In this document: positions 52,228 to 61,259 of the stretch, piece after piece
How the letters are laid out: each line of letters opens with the position of its first letter
Numbering within the stretch: the stretch's first letter is position 1
Source: an uncultured Eubacteriales bacterium
GTDB taxonomy: Bacteria; Bacillota; Clostridia; Oscillospirales; UBA644
Reading direction: 5' to 3'
Length of the DNA: 64,000 bases
Assembly: GCA_934438175.1 (NCBI GenBank)
Contig: CAKSBH010000008.1
Coordinates: 1-64,000 of the forward strand
Program-made: the position numbers and the translations under genes
Notes under the pieces: generated by a model
The model's input: the letters and a program-made list of their open reading frames with translations, nothing else
Database searches by the model: none
Told to the model about the DNA's origin: nothing

Positions 52228-53144
52228 AGCTAATTTGTGGTGATTCTTTAATAGAATTAAAGAAAATACCAGATAAAAGCATTGATTTGATTGTTACAGA
52301 CCCTCCTTACAATCTGAATAAAGATTACGGAAACAATCAAGATAAACTTGAATTTGATGAATACCTTGATTTTTCGAGAAAATGGTTGTTCGAAGCAAAA
52401 AGAGTATTGAAAGATGATGGAACAATATATGTATTTATGGGGATGAAGTATATTTCATACATATACAACATATTAGAACAAGAGTTAGGAATGTACTTTA
52501 ATTCGTGGATTACTTGGTTCTATACGCAAGGCATTGGCAAAACCAAGGGATATTCACCAAGGCACGATGATATACTTATGTTTACAAAAAGTTCGAAAAA
52601 GTTCACCTTTAATTTGGATACTATTCGTGTTCCGCAAAAGTATTATAGGTCTGTAAATAACATGAGAGGAGCCAATCCGGGGAATGTGTGGGAATTTTCT
52701 CATATGCACTATTGCAATAAGAACAGAAAAAAACATCCCACTCAAAAACCAGAGGGATTGTATGAAAGAATGATACTGGCTTCATCTAATGAAGGAGATA
52801 CAATATTAGACCCATTTCTGGGTAGTGGTACTTTATTAAGGGTATGTCAACAAACAAATAGAAAAGGTATAGGAATTGATATAAACCCTGAATATATTGA
52901 AATGTCCAGAGAGCGACTTTCAGAAAAGTTTTGTGGCTTTGACAGTATTGATGAAAGAATGCAACGAGTACCAAATGATTTGAATGACCCACAAATAAGA
53001 TTAGAATATATTGATAATCATATTAAATGGTTCTTGAAAAATCATCCAGATGCAATAGGAAGTTTCTTGGAAGAAGTAAAAAACAAATATGGTTCTAAAC
53101 TAACGCAGGAAGAAATAATAAAATTCTTCTCACAGACAGTTTAA
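52212..53144 (+). CDS. DNA methyltransferase of a type II restriction-modification system (beta class)
   Basis: This 310-residue enzyme has the catalytic motif TDPPYN (residues 29-34) and the SAM-binding motif DPFLGSGT (about 200-207), followed by GIGIDINPEYI. The catalytic motif before the SAM motif, with the target-recognition region between, defines the beta class of amino-methyltransferases (N6-adenine or N4-cytosine). HPTQKPEGLYERMI is the conserved motif before the SAM site. A C-terminal extension of about 60 residues follows. It protects host DNA from the endonuclease encoded upstream. Low GC content indicates transfer. Confidence 0.92.
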   Translation: MDKGLKLICGDSLIELKKIPDKSIDLIVTDPPYNLNKDYGNNQDKLEFDEYLDFSRKWLFEAKRVLKDDGTIYVFMGMKYISYIYNILEQELGMYFNSWITWFYTQGIGKTKGYSPRHDDILMFTKSSKKFTFNLDTIRVPQKYYRSVNNMRGANPGNVWEFSHMHYCNKNRKKHPTQKPEGLYERMILASSNEGDTILDPFLGSGTLLRVCQQTNRKGIGIDINPEYIEMSRERLSEKFCGFDSIDERMQRVPNDLNDPQIRLEYIDNHIKWFLKNHPDAIGSFLEEVKNKYGSKLTQEEIIKFFSQTV

Positions 53145-53148
53145 TAAG

Positions 53149-53213
53149 CGAAAAAGCTGTCGACGTATTCCCACAAACGGTTCAAACACGAAAAAGGCTG
53201 TGGATATATTCCC
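53149..53213. repeat. imperfect 24-25 bp direct repeat at the right edge of the AT-rich island
   Basis: CGAAAAAGCTGTCGACGTAT... (53149-53172) recurs as CGAAAAAGGCTGTGGATATA... (53189-53213), both ending in ATTCCC. The core GAAAAAGGCT also occurs at 51335-51344, at the left edge. These may mark an insertion boundary. The remainder of 53214-53348 has no gene or clear signal other than the GGGAGG ribosome site of the next gene. Confidence 0.4.
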
Positions 53214-53348
53214 TCCGAACGCAAAAACAGCAAAGACATTTATGTTATCGTATCGTGCCATGTGGAGACGGTATGCCTGTTTTCCATACGGAACGCCGAC
53301 TGAGTTCATCCACTTCAAAACCGCATACCAATTCAAGGGAGGACGAAA

Positions 53349-54185
53349 ATGGCATTTACCGGCTGGAAATCGATCCGAAAGATTGATGCTCACATCCATA
53401 TTCTGCCGGATGCGGTTTATGAAGCAAACCCGGACAATGAAGATGCATGGCTCTGTACCGATCTTCATCAATACTGCAGCATGATGGACGCCCTGAATAT
53501 AGAAAAAGCGGTTATCATGCCGCTGAATGATCCGTGGCTGATGTCCATGGAATTCACGGTCGATGCCGTCCATCGGAATTTACGGGATATGAAGCAAAAA
53601 TATCCCGGAAAATTCTACGCATTTGCCGATGTCGACACCCGCAACACGCCGGCTCAATCGGTAGACGCACTTCTTCATGCAATGGAAAACTACGGTCTGG
53701 ATGGAATCAAAATTCACCCCAATAACACGGGGATTGCTGCGAACGATGCGTACAACGATCCGATCTTTTCGTTTGCGCAGCAGCAAAAAATTCCCGTAGC
53801 CATCCATTCCTACCCGAATCATGCGGATGATGCCTCCGCAACGTGGCGTATCCTGAAAATAAAAGAGCGTTATCCCGATCTGAAGCTGATTGTTTCGCAC
53901 ATGGGCGCTTTTCAGTGGGAAAATCTGATTTCCGCGAAGTGCTATGCAGATCTATCCGCGATTCTGCCCGATTATGTCCGCACCTACGGCATCGCAAAAA
54001 CGGAAGAAATTCTGCGCGCTTTTGGAGCAGACCGTCTTCTGTTCGCAACGGATTACCCGGACAACCGCCACTTGTCGCCCGACGCAATCTATGCTTCCTA
54101 CTTTGACATTCTTGACCGCATGGATTTTACGGAAGAAGAAGCAAAACGGATTGCATATCAGAACGCAGAAGAAATCTTTGAATAA
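53349..54185 (+). CDS. amidohydrolase-family (Amidohydro_2) metal-dependent hydrolase
   Basis: This 278-residue protein has the metal motif DAHIH (residues 13-17), a likely lysine/histidine cluster in GIKIHPNN, later histidines in AIHSYPNH and IVSHMGA, and the final aspartate in LFATDYPD. This is the amidohydrolase-2 barrel found in decarboxylases and lactonases. GGGAGG lies 10 bp before the ATG. Substrate unknown; the neighbours do not point to a pathway. Confidence 0.85.
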   Translation: MAFTGWKSIRKIDAHIHILPDAVYEANPDNEDAWLCTDLHQYCSMMDALNIEKAVIMPLNDPWLMSMEFTVDAVHRNLRDMKQKYPGKFYAFADVDTRNTPAQSVDALLHAMENYGLDGIKIHPNNTGIAANDAYNDPIFSFAQQQKIPVAIHSYPNHADDASATWRILKIKERYPDLKLIVSHMGAFQWENLISAKCYADLSAILPDYVRTYGIAKTEEILRAFGADRLLFATDYPDNRHLSPDAIYASYFDILDRMDFTEEEAKRIAYQNAEEIFE

Positions 54186-54292
54186 CGAATACGCCACCGG
54201 AGAACCCACTGTCGAGAGGATTCCTTACGGGAACCGATCAGAACCGTTGTATTGCTGAGGATAAAAACACTGCAAGTTTGAGGAATTGTACC

Positions 54293-54823
54293 ATGAATAA
54301 ATTCTGGGGACATCTTTGCACCATTACCAGACACCGCCATGAGGTAATCAAAAACTGCTTCCGCGCGGGGATTCTGTGGCGGGGGCTGATGCACGATCTT
54401 TCCAAATATTCCCCTACGGAATTTTGGGAAGGCGTCCGATTTTATCAGGACGGTCGCCGCAGCCCGACCGAAAGTGCCAGAGAAATCAACGGGTATTCGG
54501 CAGCGTGGATTCACCACAAGGGAATCAACCGTCATCACTTTGAGCACTGGACGGATTACGACCCGGTAACCAAAACCATCCATCCGGTAAAAATGCCGAG
54601 AACATACGTTGTTGAGATGTTCTGTGACCGTGTGGCGGCAAGCAAAATCTACATGAAAGATTCCTATACCGATCAAAAACCGCTGGAATATTTTCTGAAG
54701 GCAAAGGCGAGACGCCAGATCCATCCGGAAACCTCCGATGAACTGGAAGCCCTTCTGCGAATGCTTGCCGAGCAGGGAGAAAAAGCAACCTTTGCCGCCT
54801 TGCGAAAACAGAAAAAGGAATGA
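54293..54823 (+). CDS. DUF5662-like protein with HD-type histidines
   Basis: This 176-residue protein starts at ATG 54293, with GAGG upstream at long spacing. Its most conserved-looking parts are LMHDLSKYSPTEFW and WIHHKGINRHHFEHW, a pattern of His and Asp that resembles a metal-binding HD-like core. The C-terminal 60 residues are helical and charged. From memory it matches a family of unknown function (DUF5662) common in Firmicutes. It stands alone between an amidohydrolase and ddh. Function unknown. Confidence 0.65.
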   Translation: MNKFWGHLCTITRHRHEVIKNCFRAGILWRGLMHDLSKYSPTEFWEGVRFYQDGRRSPTESAREINGYSAAWIHHKGINRHHFEHWTDYDPVTKTIHPVKMPRTYVVEMFCDRVAASKIYMKDSYTDQKPLEYFLKAKARRQIHPETSDELEALLRMLAEQGEKATFAALRKQKKE

Positions 54824-54878
54824 GCCAAGCCGCCTTCGAAATATACTGAACCAAAACGTATTTTTCGGAGGCATTTTT

Positions 54879-55841
54879 ATGAACATACGCATCGGAATCA
54901 TCGGTTACGGACATCTCGGAAAGAGCGCAGCGCAAGCCGTTCTGCGAACTCCGGACACCGATCTTTCCGTCATCCTCACAGCAAGAGCACCCTCGGAAGT
55001 TCAGGATGCGCCTGCCGGAGTCCGGGTATTTTCTCTTCAGAATATGGAGCACTTTTTGGCGGAAACCGATGTGTTTTTGCTCTGCAAGGGCAGCGAATCG
55101 GACACTCCGGTCCTTGCGCCGGAGCTGGCAGCACGAGCCTGTGTGGTAGACAGCTATGACGACCATGCCCGGATTCCGGAACACCGTCGTGCCGTACACG
55201 ATGCCGCGCTTTCCGCACATACCACATGTCTGATCTCCGCCGGCTGGGATCCCGGCTATTTTTCACTGATCCGTCTGTACGCCGAAGCATTTCTTCCCCA
55301 CGGCGTCACCTATACCTTTTGGGGACCGGGTGTAAGCCAGGGACACACCAATGCACTGTGCCGGCTGCTGCAGACCCGGGATGCCGTTCAGGTTACCGTA
55401 CCGTCGGCAAACGCCCTGCGGCTTGCAAGGAAAGGATACATTGTTCCTCTCACCGCGGCACAGACCCATAAACGGGTGTGTTATCTGACCGGAGAACGAA
55501 ACCGGGAAGCCGAGCACCGGATTGTCACACTTCCGGATTATTTCAGAGGTTACGAAACATCTTTCCGATACGTCGGTACAGAGACACTGCAGAAGCTGAA
55601 ACGGAATCATGCCCACCGTGGAAGTGTGATTCGGAACGGGATCTGCGGAAATTCCCGCAACAGCGTTTCCGCAGATGTCCGCCTGGATTCCAATCCGGAC
55701 TTTACCGCCTCGGTTTTGGTCGCCTGTGCCCGCGCGGTCTTCCGACTTCACCAGGAGGGAATTTTTGGGGCGCTGACCCTTTGCGACGTGGCTCCGCGAT
55801 ATCTTTTGCCGGAAGATGCCGACCTGGACCGGATTCTTTAA
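54879..55841 (+). CDS. ddh: meso-diaminopimelate dehydrogenase
   Basis: This 320-residue NADPH-dependent enzyme reductively aminates tetrahydrodipicolinate to meso-diaminopimelate in one step, for lysine and cell wall synthesis. The NADP-binding motif GIIGYGHLGKSAA is at the N-terminus; SAGWDPGYFSLIR and WGPGVSQGHTNA are family motifs around the substrate site. ATG 54879 has GGAGG 7 bp upstream. Presence of ddh shows the one-step dehydrogenase route. Confidence 0.93.
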   Translation: MNIRIGIIGYGHLGKSAAQAVLRTPDTDLSVILTARAPSEVQDAPAGVRVFSLQNMEHFLAETDVFLLCKGSESDTPVLAPELAARACVVDSYDDHARIPEHRRAVHDAALSAHTTCLISAGWDPGYFSLIRLYAEAFLPHGVTYTFWGPGVSQGHTNALCRLLQTRDAVQVTVPSANALRLARKGYIVPLTAAQTHKRVCYLTGERNREAEHRIVTLPDYFRGYETSFRYVGTETLQKLKRNHAHRGSVIRNGICGNSRNSVSADVRLDSNPDFTASVLVACARAVFRLHQEGIFGALTLCDVAPRYLLPEDADLDRIL

Positions 55842-55860
55842 AAAAATTTCGGTTTTCCCC

Positions 55861-55889
55861 TTGATTTTTTGTTTGTGATGTGGTATACT
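55861..55889 (+). promoter_or_regulatory. promoter of rpmE
   Basis: TTGATT (55861-55866) and TATACT (55884-55889) with 17-bp spacing, 45 bp before the rpmE start. Confidence 0.75.
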
Positions 55890-55933
55890 TACTAAGTATG
55901 AGATAAAAACATTCGGTTAGGAGGTGTGTTGGC

Positions 55934-56134
55934 ATGAAGGAAGGCATTCATCCGAACTACGAAGAGTGCGTGATTAAGTGTGCTTGCGGCAACGAAATTT
56001 CCACTTTTTCCACGAAAAAGGAAATCCGCGTTGATATCTGCTCGAAATGTCACCCGTTCTACACGGGCAAACAGAAACTTGTTGATACAGGTGGACGTGT
56101 TGACAGATTCAAGAAGAAGTACAATCTCGACTAA
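55934..56134 (+). CDS. rpmE: 50S ribosomal protein bL31, zinc-binding form
   Basis: This 66-residue ribosomal protein is the C+ form, with cysteines in IKCACGN and [15 protein letters not shown] that bind zinc. The HPFYTGKQK signature and the RVDRFKKKY end are diagnostic. AGGAGGTG precedes the ATG with 8-bp spacing. It is a single-gene unit with its own promoter and terminator. Confidence 0.97.
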   Translation: MKEGIHPNYEECVIKCACGNEISTFSTKKEIRVDICSKCHPFYTGKQKLVDTGGRVDRFKKKYNLD

Positions 56135-56138
56135 CAAC

Positions 56139-56176
56139 AAGAATCCCGCAGGATTACTCTTGCGGGATTCTTTTTT
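56139..56176 (+). terminator. terminator of rpmE
   Basis: AAGAATCCCGCA pairs with TGCGGGATTCTT and is followed by TTTT. A second hairpin, ACAGGATG/CATCCTGT (56177-56203) with a T-run, follows directly and may back it up. Confidence 0.85.
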
Positions 56177-56207
56177 ACAGGATGTCCGGAATGGGCATCC
56201 TGTTTTT

Positions 56208-57347
56208 TTACGGATCCGAACCAAACTTCAGCGCCGTATCCGGCTTGACGCATACCGACATCACCAGCCCCATGCAGGCAACCGCACTCATGATGGACGA
56301 CCCCCCATAACTGACAAACGGAAGGGTAATGCCGATAACCGGCGAAACGCCGATGCACATTCCGATGTTGATCAGCGTCTGCGCAAGAACCATCGTCCCT
56401 GTCGCCACACAGATAAGAAAACCGTTGTTATCCTTTGCACGCATTGCGCACCGGAAACAACGCAGCACAATACCTGCCAGCAGGAGCAAAACCGCAAAAC
56501 AACCGAAAAATCCGCATTCTTCTCCGATTACGGCATAAATAAAATCGGTATGCAGCGCCGGAAGAAGTCCGTTCTGGCTTTGAATTCCATGCCCATAACC
56601 AAGTCCGGTCAACCCGCCGGACCCGATTGCCATGCGGGAAATCAACGGCTGAAAACCGGTTTTCAGGGGGTCCAGATCCGGCCGGAAGCCGTAAATAATA
56701 CGACGTTTATGATAATCTTTCAGAAAACTCCACACCACGGGAACTGCGGCGAACAATGCAATCCCGCCAGCCAGAAAATACTGCCCCTTCAACCCCGCGA
56801 CCAACAACAGGACAAAGAACATCACGCAGTAAACCACGCACGTACCGATGTCGCCCTGCATCGCAATGGGAACAAGATACAGCGCGAAATGCCCCAGAAT
56901 TTTGAGAAGATTCAACAGGCGGTTGATCTCTTTTCCCAGTTTGGAGAGATGATAAGACATCGAAACAATAAAACAGATTTTGGTCAGTTCCGACGGCTGC
57001 AGGTTGAAGGAGCCGATCATGATCCAGTTCCGGTTACCATCGATGTTCGGAGCAATCCATGCGGTAATCAGAAGCAGCACAAACGATCCGATTGCGAGCT
57101 GAGGCGAAAACCTCGCCATAAAATTATAGTCGACAAACGAAAAGAAAAAGAACCCCGCAAACCCGATCAGCACAGCAACGCTCTGACGGTACAGGAAGCG
57201 GTCGTGCTGCTCGTTGTTCAGCGTGGCACTGTTGATTGCCAGAAAGCCGACGGCAAGCGCCAGCACAACAAGAAGCAAAAGGAACTTGTCAAAATTGATG
57301 AAATATTGCCGAAAATTCCGTGTGCTTCCGATGGACGTCCGGCTCAT
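56208..57347 (-). CDS. rodA: SEDS peptidoglycan polymerase RodA/FtsW
   Basis: This 379-residue membrane protein has about ten transmembrane helices and the SEDS signatures GNRNWIMIGSFNLQPSELTKI, FGFRPDLDP-like GFRPDLDP, and the C-terminal GITLPFVSYGGSS. SEDS proteins polymerise glycan strands with a partner penicillin-binding protein. ATG 57347 follows GGGGAGG; the longer frame upstream runs through an opposite-strand gene. RodA is favoured over FtsW because no division cluster is near, but the sequence alone does not decide. Confidence 0.9.
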   Translation of the reverse strand: MSRTSIGSTRNFRQYFINFDKFLLLLVVLALAVGFLAINSATLNNEQHDRFLYRQSVAVLIGFAGFFFFSFVDYNFMARFSPQLAIGSFVLLLITAWIAPNIDGNRNWIMIGSFNLQPSELTKICFIVSMSYHLSKLGKEINRLLNLLKILGHFALYLVPIAMQGDIGTCVVYCVMFFVLLLVAGLKGQYFLAGGIALFAAVPVVWSFLKDYHKRRIIYGFRPDLDPLKTGFQPLISRMAIGSGGLTGLGYGHGIQSQNGLLPALHTDFIYAVIGEECGFFGCFAVLLLLAGIVLRCFRCAMRAKDNNGFLICVATGTMVLAQTLINIGMCIGVSPVIGITLPFVSYGGSSIMSAVACMGLVMSVCVKPDTALKFGSDP

Positions 57348-57375
57348 ATTCTCGCCTCCCCTTCCTGTTTTTTTT

Positions 57376-57404
57376 ATTATAGCATACCGTCCGTCATATT
57401 TCAA
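57376..57404 (-). promoter_or_regulatory. promoter of rodA
   Basis: On the minus strand, TTGAAA (57404-57399) and TATAAT (57381-57376) with 17-bp spacing. Confidence 0.75.
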
Positions 57405-57440
57405 GTGCCGGATCCGTAAAAATATACGGAGGTGATTGTG

Positions 57441-58148
57441 TTGAAAATCCGTTTGCGAGAGCGTTTCCGGAGATTCCGGATCCGGAACAGCAGAAATTGG
57501 GCAACGCTTTTGTTTTCGCAGGTCATACTCTGTTTTCTTCTTTTGCTGCTCATCCTCTTTTTTACGGGAATATCGAAAAACGGAGAAGAAGATATCCGCG
57601 CCTATTTTTCGGGAGCAGGAGATCTCGGCGATCTTTCCGCACAACTTTCCGATATTTTTTCGCCGGATTCTCCCCCTCCCTTTGATTCGGTCTCCGACCG
57701 GTTTTCTTTTTCGGAGGCGACGGTTGATGTTTTTGGGGCCTCCTTGGTTTTTGAAACTGCAGTCCCTCCCTTGCGTGGAAAAATCACATCCGGATTCGGC
57801 GCGCGAAAAGATCCGTTTTCCCCGAATATTACATTCCATAGCGGTATTGACATCGGCGTCCCTGTCGGGACAACGGTTGTTTCGGTTCTTCCGGGAACGG
57901 TGCGAAAAGCCGGGTACAATTCGACCTCCGGCTACTATGTGGAAGTTGAGCACGCAAACGGATTCCGGTCGCTGTATTGTCATTTAAGCAAAATTTCGGT
58001 TTCCGAATCCGAAACCGTTCACTCCGGCACGGTTCTCGCAAAAAGCGGAGAAAGCGGAAAAACAACCGGACCGCATCTGCATTTCCGGCTGTCCTATCAA
58101 AAGACGCCGGTCGATCCTCTTCTTTTTCTGAGTTTTGATTATGAATAA
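57441..58148 (+). CDS. membrane-anchored M23 (LytM) peptidase, SpoIVFA-like
   Basis: This 235-residue protein starts at TTG 57441, 7 bp after GGAGGT; GTG 57438 is also possible. It has a basic N-terminus, one transmembrane helix (about 22-45), a Ser/Asp-rich linker and an M23 domain. Both zinc-ligand motifs are intact: HSGIDI and GPHLHF. Its gene overlaps a SpoIVFB-like site-2 protease gene, the pairing known as SpoIVFA-SpoIVFB in spore formers, where SpoIVFA scaffolds and holds SpoIVFB in check until sigmaK activation. Confidence 0.8.
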   Translation: MKIRLRERFRRFRIRNSRNWATLLFSQVILCFLLLLLILFFTGISKNGEEDIRAYFSGAGDLGDLSAQLSDIFSPDSPPPFDSVSDRFSFSEATVDVFGASLVFETAVPPLRGKITSGFGARKDPFSPNITFHSGIDIGVPVGTTVVSVLPGTVRKAGYNSTSGYYVEVEHANGFRSLYCHLSKISVSESETVHSGTVLAKSGESGKTTGPHLHFRLSYQKTPVDPLLFLSFDYE

Positions 58149-58725
58149 ATTTCATATCAGCCCCTTTTTCCCTCTGATCTGGGCAGGGCTCCTGCTGTTC
58201 AACCGGGCGGAATATGTTCTGTATCTGTTTTTTGCGGCATTGATTCACGAAACGGCGCACATTGTCCTCGCCTTGCTGTTCCGGGCGGATTTTTCCTCCC
58301 TCACACTTCAGCCGTTCGGAGTTTCGGCATCGCTTTCCTCTGCCGCAGCCCTCACCTGCGCACAGGAAATTCTCGTCTCTCTCGCAGGAATTGCGGCAAA
58401 CCTGATTGCCGCTGTGCTTTGCCTGTCACAAGCCGTTCTCTTCTCCGGGAACAAGATGGATTTTGTTCTGTGCAATACCCTTCTTGCCGCCGTGAATCTT
58501 CTGCCCATCGAGCCGTTGGACGGAGGGCGGGCACTTTACTATGCACTGTTGCGACATCGTGAACCGCCTGCGGCGCAAAAAATCTCCCGGCTGATCTCCC
58601 TGCTGTTTCTGTTCCCCCTGGCGGCAGTCTCCGTCTGGCTTCTGCTGGCAACCGGCTACAACTTTTCCCTGTTGCTTATTGTTGTCTATCTTTTCGTATT
58701 TCTTTTTGTAAAAAAATCATTTTGA
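58141..58725 (+). CDS. site-2 intramembrane metalloprotease, SpoIVFB-like
   Basis: This 194-residue membrane protease has HETAH at residues 36-40 (HExxH) in an early membrane helix and NLLPIEPLDGGR (NPDG-type third ligand) later, with about six hydrophobic segments. This is the M50 fold of SpoIVFB, which cleaves pro-sigmaK in the mother cell. The start ATG overlaps the stop of the M23 gene (8 bp), indicating coupled translation. It is short, with no CBS domain, in contrast to Bacillus SpoIVFB. Confidence 0.85.
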   Translation: MNKFHISPFFPLIWAGLLLFNRAEYVLYLFFAALIHETAHIVLALLFRADFSSLTLQPFGVSASLSSAAALTCAQEILVSLAGIAANLIAAVLCLSQAVLFSGNKMDFVLCNTLLAAVNLLPIEPLDGGRALYYALLRHREPPAAQKISRLISLLFLFPLAAVSVWLLLATGYNFSLLLIVVYLFVFLFVKKSF

Positions 58726-58728
58726 CCC

Positions 58729-58757
58729 TTGCATTTCCGGCTGTTTTGTTATACAAT
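58729..58757 (+). promoter_or_regulatory. promoter of the radical SAM gene pair
   Basis: TTGCAT (58729-58734) and TACAAT (58752-58757) with 17-bp spacing, 46 bp before ATG 58803. Confidence 0.6.
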
Positions 58758-58802
58758 AAGAATGTTGAGTATTTTCAGAAAAAAGGAGCCGGACCGATCG
58801 CC

Positions 58803-60584
58803 ATGACGCCGAACGAACTGATTGAAAAATACTATCACAAAATCCAGAAACCGGCCCGATATACAGGTGGCGAATTCGGATCTGTCGTCAAAGACCTTTC
58901 CGAAGTGGAAATCCGGTTTGCTTTCTGTTTTCCGGACATGTATGACATCGGGATGTCCCATCTCGGAATAAAAATTCTGTATCATATGTTCAACGACAAG
59001 CCCGACGTGTGGTGTGAACGTGTTTTCGCTCCGGACATCGACATGGAAGCGCTGATGCGGGAACATCAGGTAGACCTGTACGGGCTGGAAAGCAAAGATC
59101 CGTTGAGAAAATTTGACTTCATCGGCTTTACTCTTCAATACGAACTTTCCTTTACCAACATTCTCAATATGCTGGATCTGGCACACATTCCTCTGTTTTC
59201 CAAAGACCGCGGCGACAGCGACCCGATTGTTATCTGCGGCGGTCCGTGCGCCTGCAACCCGGAACCCTTACGGGATTTTATCGACATCTTTTTTGTCGGC
59301 GCCGGAGAAGAAAAATACGACGATCTGTTTGCCGCCTACAAGAAACATCGCGGCAACCGGGATGCTTTTCTGAAGGCAGCTGCGGAAATCGACTGTATGT
59401 ACGTTCCCCGTTACCATAATCCGGAACGGAAAGTACGGCGTGCCGTTGTGAAGGATCTGGACAAGGTCTATTATCCGAAACGCTTTGTTATTCCCTCTAC
59501 GGAGGTGGTTCATGACCGCGTGATGCTGGAGATCATGCGGGGATGCATCCGGGGATGCCGCTTTTGTCAGGCGGGCATGATTTATCGTCCCTATCAGCAA
59601 AAATCCGTAGACACCCTGGTCCGGGATGCCGTGACGCTTTGCGAGAACACCGGATACGACGAAATTTCCCTTACTTCCCTGTCCACCAGCGATTATGAAA
59701 AGCTGCCGGAACTCGTAGACCGTCTTTCCGAATACTGCGAGCCGCGCAAAATCAACCTTGCCCTACCATCGCTCCGTATTGACAACTTCACCCGGGAACT
59801 GTATGAAAAAACGCAGAACATCCGCAAAAGCGGACTGACATTCGCGCCGGAAGCCGGAACACAGCGTCTTCGTGATGCCATCAACAAAAATGTTACGGAA
59901 GAAGAGATTGACCGTACCTGCCGCATTGCGTTTGAGGGCGGCGCAACCAACGTCAAGTTGTATTTCATGATCGGTCTGCCGACCGAAACCGACGAGGATA
60001 TTCTCGGGATTGCCGAGACCGCACGGCATATCGTACATCTGTATTATGAAATCAACGGGCCGAAATCCCGTGCCCCGCAGGTCACAATCAGTCTTTCCAC
60101 CTTTGTGCCGAAGCCCTTTACACCGTTTCAGTGGGAGCCGCAGATCACACCTGAAGAAATCCATCGCCGGCAGAAACTTCTGCTGGATGAAATTTCTCAC
60201 TCCCGCCGCATTCATCTCAACTATCACGACTGCGATGTCAGTGTTCTGGAGGGCGTATTTGCCCGCGGGGACAGCAGATTGTGTCAAGCCGTATACCGGG
60301 CATGGCAAAAGGGCTGCAAATTCGATGCATGGGACGAGCATTTCCATTTCGACGTCTGGATGGATGTATTGAAAGAATGCGGCCTGACCGTGAAGGAATA
60401 TGCCAACCGCAAACGTGATTTTTCAGAACCGCTTCCCTGGGATATGATGGATATGGGTGTTACCAAAAAGTTTCTTATCCGTGAATGTGAGCGTGCATAC
60501 GAAAATAAAACAACGCCGAACTGCAAGGAGACCTGTATGGGATGCGGCGCTGCGTCCCTTTGCAAAGGAGATGTGTGCCGATGA
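58803..60584 (+). CDS. B12-binding-domain radical SAM protein, TIGR03960-like
   Basis: This 593-residue protein starts at ATG 58803, with AAAGGAG rather far upstream (about 13 bp). An N-terminal cobalamin-binding-like domain (about 30-180) precedes a radical SAM domain with CIRGCRFC as cluster motif and FAPEAGTQRLRDAINK. The C-terminus ends in a Cys-rich stretch (CKETCMGCGAASLCKGDVC). In Clostridia this protein always goes with the next gene. Its substrate is unknown; a ribosome or RNA role has been suggested from its neighbourhood to RNase G and rplU, which are not seen here. Confidence 0.88.
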   Translation: MTPNELIEKYYHKIQKPARYTGGEFGSVVKDLSEVEIRFAFCFPDMYDIGMSHLGIKILYHMFNDKPDVWCERVFAPDIDMEALMREHQVDLYGLESKDPLRKFDFIGFTLQYELSFTNILNMLDLAHIPLFSKDRGDSDPIVICGGPCACNPEPLRDFIDIFFVGAGEEKYDDLFAAYKKHRGNRDAFLKAAAEIDCMYVPRYHNPERKVRRAVVKDLDKVYYPKRFVIPSTEVVHDRVMLEIMRGCIRGCRFCQAGMIYRPYQQKSVDTLVRDAVTLCENTGYDEISLTSLSTSDYEKLPELVDRLSEYCEPRKINLALPSLRIDNFTRELYEKTQNIRKSGLTFAPEAGTQRLRDAINKNVTEEEIDRTCRIAFEGGATNVKLYFMIGLPTETDEDILGIAETARHIVHLYYEINGPKSRAPQVTISLSTFVPKPFTPFQWEPQITPEEIHRRQKLLLDEISHSRRIHLNYHDCDVSVLEGVFARGDSRLCQAVYRAWQKGCKFDAWDEHFHFDVWMDVLKECGLTVKEYANRKRDFSEPLPWDMMDMGVTKKFLIRECERAYENKTTPNCKETCMGCGAASLCKGDVCR

Positions 60585-61216
60585 GAGTTTGCTTCACAAA
60601 AAAATACGCGTCCCGCTTCATGTCCCATCTGGATCTGATGCGCATGATGATGCATGCGCTTCGCCGGGCACATATTCCTGTAAAGTTGACACAGGGCTTC
60701 AATCCGCATCTCCGTCTTGTTTTTTCCATTCCCCTGCCGCTTGGAATTGCCTCGGACTGTGAGTTTCTGGACATGGATCTCGACCGGGATATGGAACCGG
60801 AAGAAATCCGCAGAAATCTTGCCGAAAACATGCCGATGGGAATCGAAATTCCGGAAGTCTACCAACCGGATTCTTCTCTGAACGATATCGCATATGCCAG
60901 CTATCGGCTGGAGATTCCCGCCCACCTTTCTGAGAATGTTCTGAAATTTCTGTCGCAGGACTCCATCCCGGTGCAGAAAAAAGGCAAAAAAGGAAAAATC
61001 CGGGATCTGGATCTCAAAGAAGACTTCTCCATGAAGTCCGTCCGGAACGAAGACGGTTCTTCGGTTATTACCGTCCGTCTTCCCTGCGGAAGCGAACGGA
61101 ACGTCGGCATCAATCTGCTGCTGGATGCCTTTTATTCGGCTGCCGGGCAGGACGAGCATGACATCCGCGCCACACGTGTTGGCTTTGAAACGGCGGATGG
61201 AACCCCTTTCCGATGA
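60581..61216 (+). CDS. TIGR03936/DUF2344-family partner of the radical SAM protein
   Basis: This 211-residue protein begins MRVCFTKKYASRFMSHLDLMRMM and contains TQGFNPHLRLVFSIPLPLGI, the signature of the DUF2344 family. It overlaps the preceding radical SAM gene by 4 bp (ATGA) with AAAGGAG upstream. In other genomes the two are fused or adjacent, implying a joint function. No catalytic motif is evident. Confidence 0.88.
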   Translation: MRVCFTKKYASRFMSHLDLMRMMMHALRRAHIPVKLTQGFNPHLRLVFSIPLPLGIASDCEFLDMDLDRDMEPEEIRRNLAENMPMGIEIPEVYQPDSSLNDIAYASYRLEIPAHLSENVLKFLSQDSIPVQKKGKKGKIRDLDLKEDFSMKSVRNEDGSSVITVRLPCGSERNVGINLLLDAFYSAAGQDEHDIRATRVGFETADGTPFR

Positions 61217-61259
61217 TTCGGTCTGCCGGACCTCCGACAAAAAAAGAAGGAACCGAAAC

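Noticed and set aside
53149..53213. possible CRISPR remnant
   Set aside because: Only two imperfect copies separated by 16 bp, with no cas gene; better described as a direct repeat.
61217..61259. possible preQ1 riboswitch before queT
   Set aside because: The leader is only 43 bp and lacks the hairpin plus A-rich tail arrangement of preQ1 aptamers.
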